The notes under the pieces: generated by a model
The model's database searches: none
What the model saw: the letters and a program-made list of their open reading frames with translations, nothing else
Told to the model about the DNA's origin: nothing
Translations under genes and position numbers: made by a program
Shown: positions 24,343-32,152 of the stretch, piece after piece
How positions within the stretch are numbered: the stretch's first letter is position 1
How the letters are laid out: each line of letters begins with the position of its first letter
Assembly (NCBI GenBank): GCA_019353055.1
Contig: JABAHL010000002.1
Coordinates: forward strand, 1-64,000
DNA: 64,000 nucleotides
Source of the DNA: Faucicola osloensis_C
GTDB taxonomy: Bacteria > Pseudomonadota > Gammaproteobacteria > Pseudomonadales > Moraxellaceae
Direction of reading: 5' to 3'

Positions 24343-24927
24343 TTATGCCCCCACCGTTAAGATAGTACCGCTGATACTGTATTCAGGAATTGGCAAATTA
24401 CGAGGCGCAGGTTGACCACTATAAACACGTCCAGCTAAGTCATACTTTGAGCCGTGACAGGGGCATAAAAATCCGCCAACCCAGCTGCTGCCACCCAAAT
24501 CTGCTGCGCCGACATCAGGACGATAACCTGGTGCACAACCTAAGTGAGTACAAACCCCTTCACACACTAGAACTTCACTATTGTCTTTTGAGCGGCTATT
24601 ATTTTTGCAGTAGTCAGGTTGTAATGAACCTTCTGATTTTGGATCGGCAAGTGATGATTCTACTTTTGATAAATTATCCATCATCTCTTTGGTACGTTTG
24701 ACAAGAAAAATCGGTTTACCACGATATTTGATAACAATCATTTGTCCTGCTTCGAGTTTGCTTAGGTCTTGGCTAACAGGTGCACCCGCAGCTTCTGCTT
24801 TTGCACTTGGATACCATGAACGCACAAACGGCGTAGCAATAGCAGCGACACCGACTGCGCCCATAGCGGCAGTGGATGCGATTAAAACTCTTCGACGCTT
24901 AACGTCGACGCCTTCGGCATGGCTCAT
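24343..24927 (-). CDS. petA: Ubiquinol-cytochrome c reductase Rieske iron-sulfur subunit
   Basis: The Rieske protein moves electrons from ubiquinol to cytochrome c1. An N-terminal arginine-rich stretch (VKRRRVLIAST) precedes a single membrane helix, consistent with a Tat-type anchor. The 2Fe-2S ligands are in CTHLGC and CPCHGS. The ATG at 24927 has GGAGGAG seven to eight bases upstream and is preferred to an in-frame codon at 24963. It is the first gene of petABC, downstream of rplM-rpsI and a terminator. Confidence 0.96.
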   Translation of the reverse strand: MSHAEGVDVKRRRVLIASTAAMGAVGVAAIATPFVRSWYPSAKAEAAGAPVSQDLSKLEAGQMIVIKYRGKPIFLVKRTKEMMDNLSKVESSLADPKSEGSLQPDYCKNNSRSKDNSEVLVCEGVCTHLGCAPGYRPDVGAADLGGSSWVGGFLCPCHGSKYDLAGRVYSGQPAPRNLPIPEYSISGTILTVGA

Positions 24928-25092
24928 TAAGAACTCCTCCAGATTAATGAAGTGGGTAACCATATTCCCACACTGGGTTTGTGGCTATTGTAAATCAGTT
25001 GTTACAGAATTGCCACCTTAGCTGTGCCTAAATTACGCTAATTTTGCTATTTTATGCTATTTTTGCAATAAAATAAATTACCTAAGGTAAAT

Positions 25093-25127
25093 AAAAAAGA
25101 CCCTTGCGGTAAACAAGAGTCTTTTTT
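25093..25127 (-). terminator. Intrinsic terminator of rplM-rpsI
   Basis: A 14-bp stem with one mismatch (25093-25106 with 25114-25127) and a 7-base loop is flanked by A6 and T6. It lies about 50 bases beyond the rpsI stop. Confidence 0.8.
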
Positions 25128-25177
25128 GTAAACGCCAAAAAACGCGGTCGATACGAGAATTTCGACCACGAAAAATA

Positions 25178-25564
25178 TTAACGTTTTGAGAATTGGGGAC
25201 GTTTACGTGCTTTACGTAAGCCCAATTTTTTACGTTCAACTTCACGCGCGTCACGAGTCACAAAGCCCGCTTCTTTAAGCGCTGGTTTTAAAGTTTCGTC
25301 TGACTCAATCAATGCACGGGTGATACCGTGGCGAATCGCGCCTGCTTGACCATTGATACCGCCACCTTTTACAGTCACATAGATATCATATTTGCTAGCA
25401 GCATCTAGTAATTCTAAAGGTTGACGAACAACCATTACTGATGTTTCACGACCAAAGTATTGATCAAGTGGTTTACCGTTGACGACGATGTTACCTGTAC
25501 CCGCAGATAAGAACACACGAGCTGTTGAAGTTTTACGACGACCTGTACCGTAATTGCGTTCCAT
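25178..25564 (-). CDS. rpsI: 30S ribosomal protein S9
   Basis: S9 is a small-subunit head protein whose C-terminal Lys-Arg tail reaches the P-site tRNA. The sequence is full length at 128 residues, with YGTGRRKTSTARVFL at the N-terminus, GGGINGQAGAIRHGITRAL in the core and the conserved KARKRPQFSKR end. It follows rplM by 10 bases in the standard operon. Confidence 0.98.
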   Translation of the reverse strand: MERNYGTGRRKTSTARVFLSAGTGNIVVNGKPLDQYFGRETSVMVVRQPLELLDAASKYDIYVTVKGGGINGQAGAIRHGITRALIESDETLKPALKEAGFVTRDAREVERKKLGLRKARKRPQFSKR

Positions 25565-25574
25565 GTGTTACTCC

Positions 25575-26003
25575 TTAGATATCTAATACTTGAGGTTGTT
25601 GAGCAGTATGAGGATGCTCAGTACCTGAGTAAACTTTTAACTTTTTAATCATCGCATAGCCCAATGGACCTTTTGGCAACATACCTTTAACGGCTTTGTT
25701 AAGTACGTCAGCAGGTTTGTGTGCGATAAGTTTGGTAAAGTTAGTCTCTTTGATACCACCTGGGTAACCGGTGTGACGGTAGTATTTTTTGTCTTGCGCT
25801 TTTTTACCAGTCACGGCAACTTTCTCAGCATTAATCACAACGATATAATCGCCTGTATCAACGTGAGGGGTGTAAGAAGGCTTATGCTTGCCACGTAAGC
25901 GTGATGCGATTTCGCTCGCCAAGCGACCTAATGTTTTACCTTCAGCGTCGACGATGTACCAATCGTGTGTCACTTCATGTGGTTTAGCACTGATAGTTTT
26001 CAT
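25575..26003 (-). CDS. rplM: 50S ribosomal protein L13
   Basis: L13 binds 23S rRNA early in large-subunit assembly. The 142-residue sequence has the expected blocks: HDWYIVDAEGKTLGRLAS near the N-terminus, KHKPSYTPHVDTGDYIVVINA, YYRHTGYPGG and GMLPKGPLGYAMIKKLKVY. It is first in the rplM-rpsI operon and is preceded by a clear sigma70-type promoter at 26079-26107. Confidence 0.98.
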   Translation of the reverse strand: MKTISAKPHEVTHDWYIVDAEGKTLGRLASEIASRLRGKHKPSYTPHVDTGDYIVVINAEKVAVTGKKAQDKKYYRHTGYPGGIKETNFTKLIAHKPADVLNKAVKGMLPKGPLGYAMIKKLKVYSGTEHPHTAQQPQVLDI

Positions 26004-26078
26004 GTTTAAAAACCTTTTTGAGTTAATAGTTGAGAGTGAGTGTCTGGGAAACGAGGGCTCTCAAAATTACGAACGCAT

Positions 26079-26107
26079 ATTATAAGGATTAAGATAGTGA
26101 CTTGCAA
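26079..26107 (-). promoter_or_regulatory. Sigma70 promoter of rplM-rpsI
   Basis: On the minus strand TTGCAA (26107-26102), a 17-base spacer and a perfect TATAAT (26084-26079) lie about 75 bases upstream of the rplM start. Confidence 0.75.
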
Positions 26108-26142
26108 TACAAGTCAAGCGTTTTTAAAAAATAAACTTGCAA

Positions 26143-26168
26143 AAATAGGCAACTAAAATTGCCTATTT
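26143..26168 (-). terminator. Intrinsic terminator of ychF
   Basis: A perfect 10-bp stem AAATAGGCAA/TTGCCTATTT with a 6-base loop is followed on the minus strand by T5 (26142-26138). It lies about 32 bases beyond the ychF stop. Confidence 0.85.
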
Positions 26169-26199
26169 ATATCCATCAGCATATGAGTGTACAATTTAG

Positions 26200-27291
26200 T
26201 TAGACGTTAAATCTAAAGTGCATGACATCGCCATCTTGCACGATATAAGTCTTACCTTCAAGGCGAGATTTACCGGCCGCTGCCGCGCCTTTTTCACCGT
26301 TATATTCAATAAAATCATCAAACGCAATCACTTCGGCACGGATAAAACCACGCTCAAAGTCAGTATGAATCACGCCTGCCGCTTCAGGGGCAGTGGCACC
26401 GACTTTGACCGTCCAAGCGCGCACTTCTTTGACCCCTGCGGTAAAATACGTTTGCATATTAAGCAGCTCATAACCTGCGCGAATAACCCGATCAAGCCCT
26501 GCCTCAGTCATACCCATACTTTCTAAAAACTCTTGTTTTTCATCGTCATCCAGCTGGGCGATTTCAGATTCGATTTGGTTGCATAGCGCGACGACCAACG
26601 CATCATCTTTTGCCGCAAATTCCCGTACTTGGTCAAGATAAGGATTGTTGTCAAAGCCATCCTCGCTCACGTTGGCAATATACATGGTCGGTTTTAGGGT
26701 GATTAAACCATAGCTGCGGATGAGTTTTTTCTCATCCTCATCCAGATTTGCCATGCGCGCAGGCTTACCATCGGCTAAAAATGGCTCAATTTTGTTAAAC
26801 ACATCCAGCATGGCTTTGGCGTCTTTATCACCGCCTTTGGCTTTTTTACCCACGTTGATAATCGCACGGCTGACCGCTTCAAGGTCAGCAAGCGCAAGTT
26901 CGGTATTGATGGTTTCGATATCAGATAATGGGTTGACGCGTCCATCGACGTGAATCACGTTATCATCATCAAAGCAGCGCACCACATGGGCAATCGCATC
27001 GGTTTCACGGATATTGGCTAAGAACTGATTACCCATGCCTTCGCCTTTGGATGCACCTGCCACTAGACCAGCAATATCCACAAACTCCATTGAGGTGGGC
27101 ACAACGCGCTCAGGTTTGACGATATCGGCAAGTTGTTTGAGACGTGGGTCGGGTACAGGTACAATCCCAGTATTGGGATCTTTGGTACAAAACGGGAAGT
27201 TTTCTGCCGCAATCCCAGCTTTGGTCAATGCGTTAAACAAGGTTGATTTACCAACATTTGGCAATCCGACGATACCACAATTAAAGCCCAT
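26200..27291 (-). CDS. ychF: Ribosome-binding ATPase YchF (OLA1-type)
   Basis: YchF is an Obg-family P-loop protein that prefers ATP and binds ribosomes. The G1 motif is GLPNVGKSTLFNALT, the G3 block is VDIAGLVAGASKGEGMGNQFL, and the NVSE tetrapeptide replaces the usual NKxD, as is typical of YchF. A coiled-coil insert lies mid-protein and a TGS domain at the C-terminus (TYFTAGVKEVRAWTV through MHFRFNV). At 363 residues it is full length. It is a single-gene unit ended by a terminator. Confidence 0.96.
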   Translation of the reverse strand: MGFNCGIVGLPNVGKSTLFNALTKAGIAAENFPFCTKDPNTGIVPVPDPRLKQLADIVKPERVVPTSMEFVDIAGLVAGASKGEGMGNQFLANIRETDAIAHVVRCFDDDNVIHVDGRVNPLSDIETINTELALADLEAVSRAIINVGKKAKGGDKDAKAMLDVFNKIEPFLADGKPARMANLDEDEKKLIRSYGLITLKPTMYIANVSEDGFDNNPYLDQVREFAAKDDALVVALCNQIESEIAQLDDDEKQEFLESMGMTEAGLDRVIRAGYELLNMQTYFTAGVKEVRAWTVKVGATAPEAAGVIHTDFERGFIRAEVIAFDDFIEYNGEKGAAAAGKSRLEGKTYIVQDGDVMHFRFNV

Positions 27292-27627
27292 ACAATGCTC
27301 ACTAAATAAAGGGTTAGTTAAATTTGTTGCATTATAACAACTTAGTCATCAGAATTCGACAGGCGATTGACGCATCAAAAAATTGGCCCATCAAAAATTT
27401 ATAGCATGATATAAACTACAAAAATTCAAATTGAGCGATTGGGCAGATTGTTGTCATACTCTTGCTATGCTATTACGATAGTCTCGAGTTGTCATGAAAT
27501 TGTCATAATGGAGCGTCAAGCTATGTTATAATGAGCAGTTTGATAATGATTTGTGTCTGATTACGGTGAGGGTTATCGTAGACTGAGCAACATTGATAAT
27601 TATTTCATTTTTATAGGAATGTTTTGA
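27292..27627. other. Divergent intergenic region (ychF / rsmA)
   Basis: This 336-base spacer carries the start regions of both genes. It contains TTGTCAT three times (around 27450, 27489 and 27510) and an extended -10 at 27524-27532. I see no RNA gene. Confidence 0.5.
27524..27532 (+). promoter_or_regulatory. Extended -10 promoter of rsmA-apaH
   Basis: TG-T-TATAAT is a perfect -10 with the TGn extension. TTGTCA upstream is spaced too far (21 bases) to be a good -35. It lies about 95 bases upstream of the rsmA start. Confidence 0.55.
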
Positions 27628-28482
27628 GTGACAGTCTCTGCTTTTTTATCGCATCAGCCTAGAAAACGTTTTGGGCAAAATTTCTTACATGATCAGGTGA
27701 TTATTGGGAGAATTATTGACAGTATTCATGCAAATCGCGATGATTTGATGGTTGAAATTGGTCCAGGCATGGGCGCGATTACTGAGCCGCTACTCAAGGA
27801 AGTCAATCGCTTGACCGTTGTCGAGCTTGATACCGATTTGGCAGACAGCTTGCGCATTCGTATTGGCGCCAATAGCAATGATGGCTTAACCATTGTTAAA
27901 GCCAATGCCATGGAAGTGGATTACCGTGCGCTGTTCAAGCAAATCATTGGCGATAACCCTAATGCTACGGCTGACAAAAAAATGCGCATTGTCGGTAACT
28001 TGCCATACAATATTTCTACGCCGTTATTGTTTCATTTACTAAGTTTTGCCGATGTCATTGAAGACATGCATTTTATGCTACAAAAAGAAGTGGTTGATCG
28101 CATCACCGCAGAAGTGGATAGCCGAGAATATGGTCGTTTATCCATCATGATGCAGTATTATTGTGAAACGGATTATTTACTGACGGTGCCAAATGGGGCA
28201 TTTAACCCCCCGCCCAAAGTGACGAGTGCGGTATTTCGACTCAGACCTTATCAACAAAAACCGATTGTGGCTGACGATGAAAAGCTGTTTGCCCTTGTGG
28301 TGCGTGAGGCATTTAATCATCGCCGTAAAACACTGCGCGCGATTTTTAAAAAATCGCCGATTTTGCCTGCGGTCACAGAACACCAGCTTGTGGCATGGGG
28401 ACTCAATCCACTGGCGCGTCCCGAAACATTATCAGTACAAGATTTTGTGACTTTAGCAAACGGTATCGCGGCAAATGGTTAA
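27628..28482 (+). CDS. rsmA: 16S rRNA dimethyladenosine transferase RsmA (KsgA)
   Basis: RsmA dimethylates the two adjacent adenosines near the 3' end of 16S rRNA, a late step of 30S maturation. The start region PRKRFGQNFLHD, SAM motif I (MVEIGPGMGAITEPLL), the acidic VVELDTDL and catalytic motif IV NLPYNIS are all present. At 284 residues it is full length. The start is a GTG with AGGA ten bases upstream. It is followed by apaH after 48 bases, the conserved ksgA-apaH order. Confidence 0.97.
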   Translation: MTVSAFLSHQPRKRFGQNFLHDQVIIGRIIDSIHANRDDLMVEIGPGMGAITEPLLKEVNRLTVVELDTDLADSLRIRIGANSNDGLTIVKANAMEVDYRALFKQIIGDNPNATADKKMRIVGNLPYNISTPLLFHLLSFADVIEDMHFMLQKEVVDRITAEVDSREYGRLSIMMQYYCETDYLLTVPNGAFNPPPKVTSAVFRLRPYQQKPIVADDEKLFALVVREAFNHRRKTLRAIFKKSPILPAVTEHQLVAWGLNPLARPETLSVQDFVTLANGIAANG

Positions 28483-28530
28483 TTTTTTTGTAGTTTTTTA
28501 AAATTTTACTTTCAGGATGTATGAGGTGTT

Positions 28531-29361
28531 ATGGGTTTTCGACATCAATTTGTCATTGGCGATATTCAAGGCTGTTACGCCGATTTGCAGGCACTGCTCA
28601 AGCAGATTGGGTTTGATGAACAGCAAGATAAATTATGGTTTGTCGGCGATATCGTGGCACGCGGTGAAGACTCGCTGAGCGCGCTGCGTCTGGTAAAACG
28701 TCTTTGCCAAGCCGGTGCTGCCGAAATGGTATTGGGCAATCATGATATTAACTTGATCGCCGTATGGCGTGGTGTCATAAAGATCAAAAAAAAGGATAGA
28801 ACCCAAGCGATTTTTGACGCTCCAGATTGTGATGAACTACTCAACTGGCTTCGTCGCCAGCCGCTGCTTGTCTATCCCAATGATAAAACCGTGATGGTGC
28901 ATGCAGGCATCCCGCCAAACTGGAGTATTACCCAAGCGGCCATGCATGCGTCAGAATTGCAAACTCAGCTGCAAAGTAGCTTATGGCAACTCGATAGACT
29001 GCTGCCAAACCTGTATAGCGATACCGCTGTTCCTTGGTCAAATATGCTGACAGGCTACGCACGCATGCGAGCGATTTGCAATTATTTTACCCGTATGCGC
29101 CTGTGTCAAATGGATGGCACGTTGGAGTTTAGCTTTAAATCCAGTCTGGATGATAAAATGCCAGAGGGGTTTCGTCCGTGGTTTGAATGGCAAGTGCCGC
29201 GCGAACGTAAAATCTTATTTGGTCACTGGGCGGCGCTAAAAGCCAAAGTCGATTTGGCAAATGCCAGAGCCACGGATGCAGGGTGTGTGTGGGGCGGCAG
29301 TATGATGGCATACCGACTAGAAGATGAGCAGGTTATCTGTCAAACTTGTAAAGCAAAATAA
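28531..29361 (+). CDS. apaH: Bis(5'-nucleosyl)-tetraphosphatase, symmetrical
   Basis: ApaH splits Ap4A into two ADP and can remove Np4 caps from RNA. The metallophosphatase motifs are clear: GDIQGCYADLQALL (Asp, Gln-Gly variant of GDIHG), FVGDIVARGEDS, LGNHDINL, and VMVHAGIPP. At 276 residues it is the normal length. GAGG is well placed before the ATG. It converges on the ybgC-like gene, whose stop lies eight bases away. Confidence 0.95.
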   Translation: MGFRHQFVIGDIQGCYADLQALLKQIGFDEQQDKLWFVGDIVARGEDSLSALRLVKRLCQAGAAEMVLGNHDINLIAVWRGVIKIKKKDRTQAIFDAPDCDELLNWLRRQPLLVYPNDKTVMVHAGIPPNWSITQAAMHASELQTQLQSSLWQLDRLLPNLYSDTAVPWSNMLTGYARMRAICNYFTRMRLCQMDGTLEFSFKSSLDDKMPEGFRPWFEWQVPRERKILFGHWAALKAKVDLANARATDAGCVWGGSMMAYRLEDEQVICQTCKAK

Positions 29362-29368
29362 CCAAAAG

Positions 29369-29890
29369 TTACCGAGCGAGCTGCAGCAGCTGTACAAATG
29401 CTTTGGGCAAACGGGTAGGGCGAACTTGGGTTTGCCCTTTTTCATCTTTATGGGTAGCCACGCATACAATACTTATCTCCGCTTGGCTTAACAGCTGCTG
29501 ATGGCTATCATAAATCCGCTGCTCAAGCTGTAATGACGCAGATTTGCAGTCTGCTGTCTCAATCACAACGGTAACTTCGCTATCAAGCAGAATTGGACGC
29601 AAATAGCGGATGTTGGCTTGGCTCACTACAAATTGGATATCAGCTTTGCCACTATCGCTATGGTGAGTAACGTCTTGATGCACAGCCTCGGCTGAATGCG
29701 CTTGATAAAAATAACTGGTCATACCCAATGCACGTAACCAATCGCGACGACAACGCTCAAACAGCTTTAAATGATTGGCGTGATACACAATCCCGCCTGC
29801 ATCAGTATCTTCTAAATAAATACGGTATTGGTTGGCATAAACAGGCTGATTGCTTGATTGAGTGTGGGGCTGATTCTGGAGCTTGGTCAC
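29369..29890 (-). CDS. ybgC: YbgC-type acyl-CoA thioesterase
   Basis: This is a hot-dog-fold thioesterase. The catalytic block YRIYLEDTDAGGIVYHANHLKLFERCR contains the conserved Asp (DTDAGGIVYHANH) of the 4-hydroxybenzoyl-CoA/YbgC family. At 173 residues it is longer than E. coli YbgC (about 134), because of a polar N-terminal leader and a His/Ala-rich insert near residues 62-80. The GTG start has AAGGA upstream. In many proteobacteria ybgC heads the tol-pal cluster; here it stands alone, so an envelope role is only a family inference. Confidence 0.85.
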   Translation of the reverse strand: MTKLQNQPHTQSSNQPVYANQYRIYLEDTDAGGIVYHANHLKLFERCRRDWLRALGMTSYFYQAHSAEAVHQDVTHHSDSGKADIQFVVSQANIRYLRPILLDSEVTVVIETADCKSASLQLEQRIYDSHQQLLSQAEISIVCVATHKDEKGQTQVRPTRLPKAFVQLLQLAR

Positions 29891-29958
29891 GTGCTATCCT
29901 TAGGTTAATAATATTAATAATAAGTCAGTAATTTTTAAAAACGACGAAGTGATAGCAT

Positions 29959-29991
29959 AAAAAAAAGAATGGCGTTAAACCATTCTTTTTT
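29959..29991 (-). terminator. Intrinsic terminator of the MltF-like gene
   Basis: A perfect 12-bp stem AAAAAAGAATGG/CCATTCTTTTTT (29961-29972, 29980-29991) with a 7-base loop lies 31 bases beyond the minus-strand stop at 30022. Confidence 0.85.
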
Positions 29992-30021
29992 GAAAATGTT
30001 TAGTTTTTATACCCACACTCA

Positions 30022-31485
30022 TCAAGTCAATTGACGATGATTGACTTTGTCCAATTTTAACGCTTCCAAATAACTGCGGATATGGGTGACGTAATCTAAG
30101 CACTGCACGTAACGGCTATTGCTTTGACTATTAACTTTTAAATACTGATACACGGCTGCCCAATTGTTGCCATCAATACCGCGCTTTTCCAAAATCTGCT
30201 GGATATCTTTAATCGCTTGTGGACCCATATTGTAAGCCGCTAGGGTAAACCATACTCGATCCGATGCTGGCACTTGGGCAAATTCATGTTGCAGCTGACT
30301 GAGATACTTAGCGCCGCCTTGGATGCTCTGCGTCGGGTCAGTCCGGTTATCAACGCCCATCGCATTGGCAGTGGCATTGGTCAGCATCATGATACCGCGC
30401 ACACCCGTTGGCGAAATGGCTTCTGCGTCTAGATGCGATTCTTGGTACCCCATTGCCACAAGCAGTTCCCAATCAAGCTGGTATTTGTTTGCGGTCTGCT
30501 TAAAAGATGGCGCATAGGTGGGCAACACGCGTGTCATGGTATCGGCAAAATGTTGTTGATTAAACGGCTCTGCCAATGGTGTTTGACTATAAAACGCCGC
30601 TAAATGTTGGTTGCGGATGAGCGATTGACCGCCACACAGGAAGTTTTTTACATCATTATTGAGTTTGATATCATTGGGGTTTAGCTGTATGGCAACATGT
30701 TCGTTGAGACCCTGCTGTGATAAATAATCTTTGTCACAGCTTAGACTGAGCGATGATAACGCAGTCACGTTTTGATAATCTGACCCATTGGTCAAGGCGA
30801 TATCGGCTTTGCCTGTTTTGACAGCCGCCATCGCGTCGGCATCAGTGGCAAACACTTGGGTGCTTATGGTAACATCCAATCGCTTGGCATAATGGCGCAT
30901 GACATCATAGCCAAAGCCGTGCTCAAAACCATCTTGAGCAAAATAGGTGGTATTACCATTGACGGTGGCAATACGTAGCTGCTTTTGAGATAGGATACTA
31001 TCAAAAGTCGCCATTTTCGGTACCGCAACCATGCTAGTAGGTGAGGCAAGGGTATTAGCATTGGTATTAGCGATTTTGTCAGTAACGCCCATCTGGGTTG
31101 CAACATAAGCTAAGGGCAAACCAATCCCCACCACAGCTGCCAGCTTTTTACTGGCACTCAACCATTTTAACGGCTTGATAAAGCGCTCAATAAGACTAGC
31201 GGACGGATTAGCCAGTTGCGCCAAATCTTGCACATGGCTAGATACCGCTGGCACACGCGACTGGGCGATTTTTGGCGACATCCCCCCACCCAAACAAGGC
31301 TTGAATTGAATCGGGAAGAATTGCAAGCGTTTAAATTGGCTCGCGTATTTACTAAAGCGTAATAAAGGGTGTTGAAACGGGTATAAAGTTAAAGGGCTTA
31401 AAAATACTTTGACCGACATCGAAATCGATGCAGGATAGGTCAAAGCCAAATCATCACAATACTCAAATGATGAGTTTAGCGGCAT
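30022..31485 (-). CDS. MltF-like membrane-bound lytic transglycosylase
   Basis: The protein combines a solute-binding-like domain (about residues 165-310, LRIATVNGNTTYF onward) with a C-terminal SLT lysozyme-like domain. The catalytic Glu is in LLVAMGYQESHLDAEAIS, followed by GVRGIMMLTNATANAMGV and ADRVWFTLAAYNMG-type block. This is the MltF architecture, which cleaves peptidoglycan. Unlike typical MltF, ~110 residues precede the single hydrophobic segment (about 114-132), so the anchor is internal rather than a terminal signal. The ATG at 31485 has GTGGAG seven bases upstream, supporting the long form. Confidence 0.88.
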   Translation of the reverse strand: MPLNSSFEYCDDLALTYPASISMSVKVFLSPLTLYPFQHPLLRFSKYASQFKRLQFFPIQFKPCLGGGMSPKIAQSRVPAVSSHVQDLAQLANPSASLIERFIKPLKWLSASKKLAAVVGIGLPLAYVATQMGVTDKIANTNANTLASPTSMVAVPKMATFDSILSQKQLRIATVNGNTTYFAQDGFEHGFGYDVMRHYAKRLDVTISTQVFATDADAMAAVKTGKADIALTNGSDYQNVTALSSLSLSCDKDYLSQQGLNEHVAIQLNPNDIKLNNDVKNFLCGGQSLIRNQHLAAFYSQTPLAEPFNQQHFADTMTRVLPTYAPSFKQTANKYQLDWELLVAMGYQESHLDAEAISPTGVRGIMMLTNATANAMGVDNRTDPTQSIQGGAKYLSQLQHEFAQVPASDRVWFTLAAYNMGPQAIKDIQQILEKRGIDGNNWAAVYQYLKVNSQSNSRYVQCLDYVTHIRSYLEALKLDKVNHRQLT

Positions 31486-31592
31486 GTGTCACTCCACGGT
31501 GCACATACGTTAGATACGTTAAATTAATAAAAAACAACTATGCCAAATGAAAACATTTTATGAAAATAAGAAACGAATCGATAATCACGCCC

Positions 31593-31656
31593 AGTACCCG
31601 TCAAACTAAGCACCAGTTAAACATAGTACTAGTCAAAATAAGTACCAGTCAGCCAA
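31593..31656. repeat. 16-bp imperfect tandem repeat, four copies
   Basis: Four head-to-tail units of the AGTACCAGTCAAAATA type occupy 31593-31608, 31609-31624, 31625-31640 and 31641-31656. They lie upstream of the MltF-like gene and are non-coding. Confidence 0.75.
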
Positions 31657-31753
31657 GCCACATAAGTACATGGCTTAATCCAACTATCTAATTCTATCCT
31701 AAATCTCACCAAAAAAGCTTCCATCCAAAATAGGTCGTTATTAACTTAACGCT

Positions 31754-31835
31754 AAAAAAAGAGCCAAACAGGTTGGCTCCCCTTATACCTAGGACGGTGA
31801 TAACTCCCTATCCATCGTAGAGAACTATCGAAATA
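31754..31835 (-). ncRNA. Candidate small RNA with 5' hairpin and intrinsic terminator
   Basis: On the minus strand a 10-bp hairpin (31829-31820 with 31808-31799, three G-T pairs, 11-base loop) is followed by a ~19-base unpaired linker. A terminator with stem GAGCCAA/TTGGCTC (31779-31761) then ends in T7 (31760-31754). The nearest upstream gene on this strand, the Nif3-family gene, already has its own terminator at 32096-32125, so this second terminator needs its own transcript. No reading frame of useful size is present. The exact 5' end and promoter are unclear; the layout resembles Hfq-dependent small RNAs, but I recognise no known family. Confidence 0.45.
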
Positions 31836-32095
31836 AATAATCAAGTACAACCCGTAAAAGGGTTAAAATTTTTGTAAGTACCGGCGAACTAAAAATTGTT
31901 TAATAAGCCCAAGCACTTATATACAGAATTTAACGTAGGGTAACGTATGGCACGCATAAAATAAATAAACAATAACAATATTTACTGCATGGCATTACAG
32001 TGAGTTATATGAAACAATGGGGGTATTGTAGTGAAATTAAAGTTACCCGTCATGTTATTGACGGTAACGAAAGGCAAATTTATGATAAAAAGGGT
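31830..32095. other. Intergenic region upstream of the small-RNA candidate
   Basis: The stretch is AT-rich and non-coding. It contains a short inverted repeat AACCC/GGGTT just upstream of the RNA candidate and a 5+5-bp inverted repeat with one bulge at 32042-32068 (GTTACCCGTCA...TGACGGTAAC). No convincing gene is visible. Confidence 0.45.
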
Positions 32096-32125
32096 AAAAA
32101 ACCCGCTAAAATGCAACTAACGGGT
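32096..32125 (-). terminator. Intrinsic terminator of the Nif3-family gene
   Basis: On the minus strand ACCCG pairs with CGGGT around a loop with weaker internal pairs, then T6. It lies about 28 bases past the stop at 32153. Confidence 0.7.
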
Positions 32126-32152
32126 AATAATTACTCAATAAATTGCCCGATT

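Noticed and set aside
31754..31835. Manganese (yybP-ykoY) riboswitch
   Set aside because: A GGGGAG string superficially resembles that motif, but the surrounding helices of the riboswitch are not present and the string is followed at once by a terminator with no gene directly downstream.
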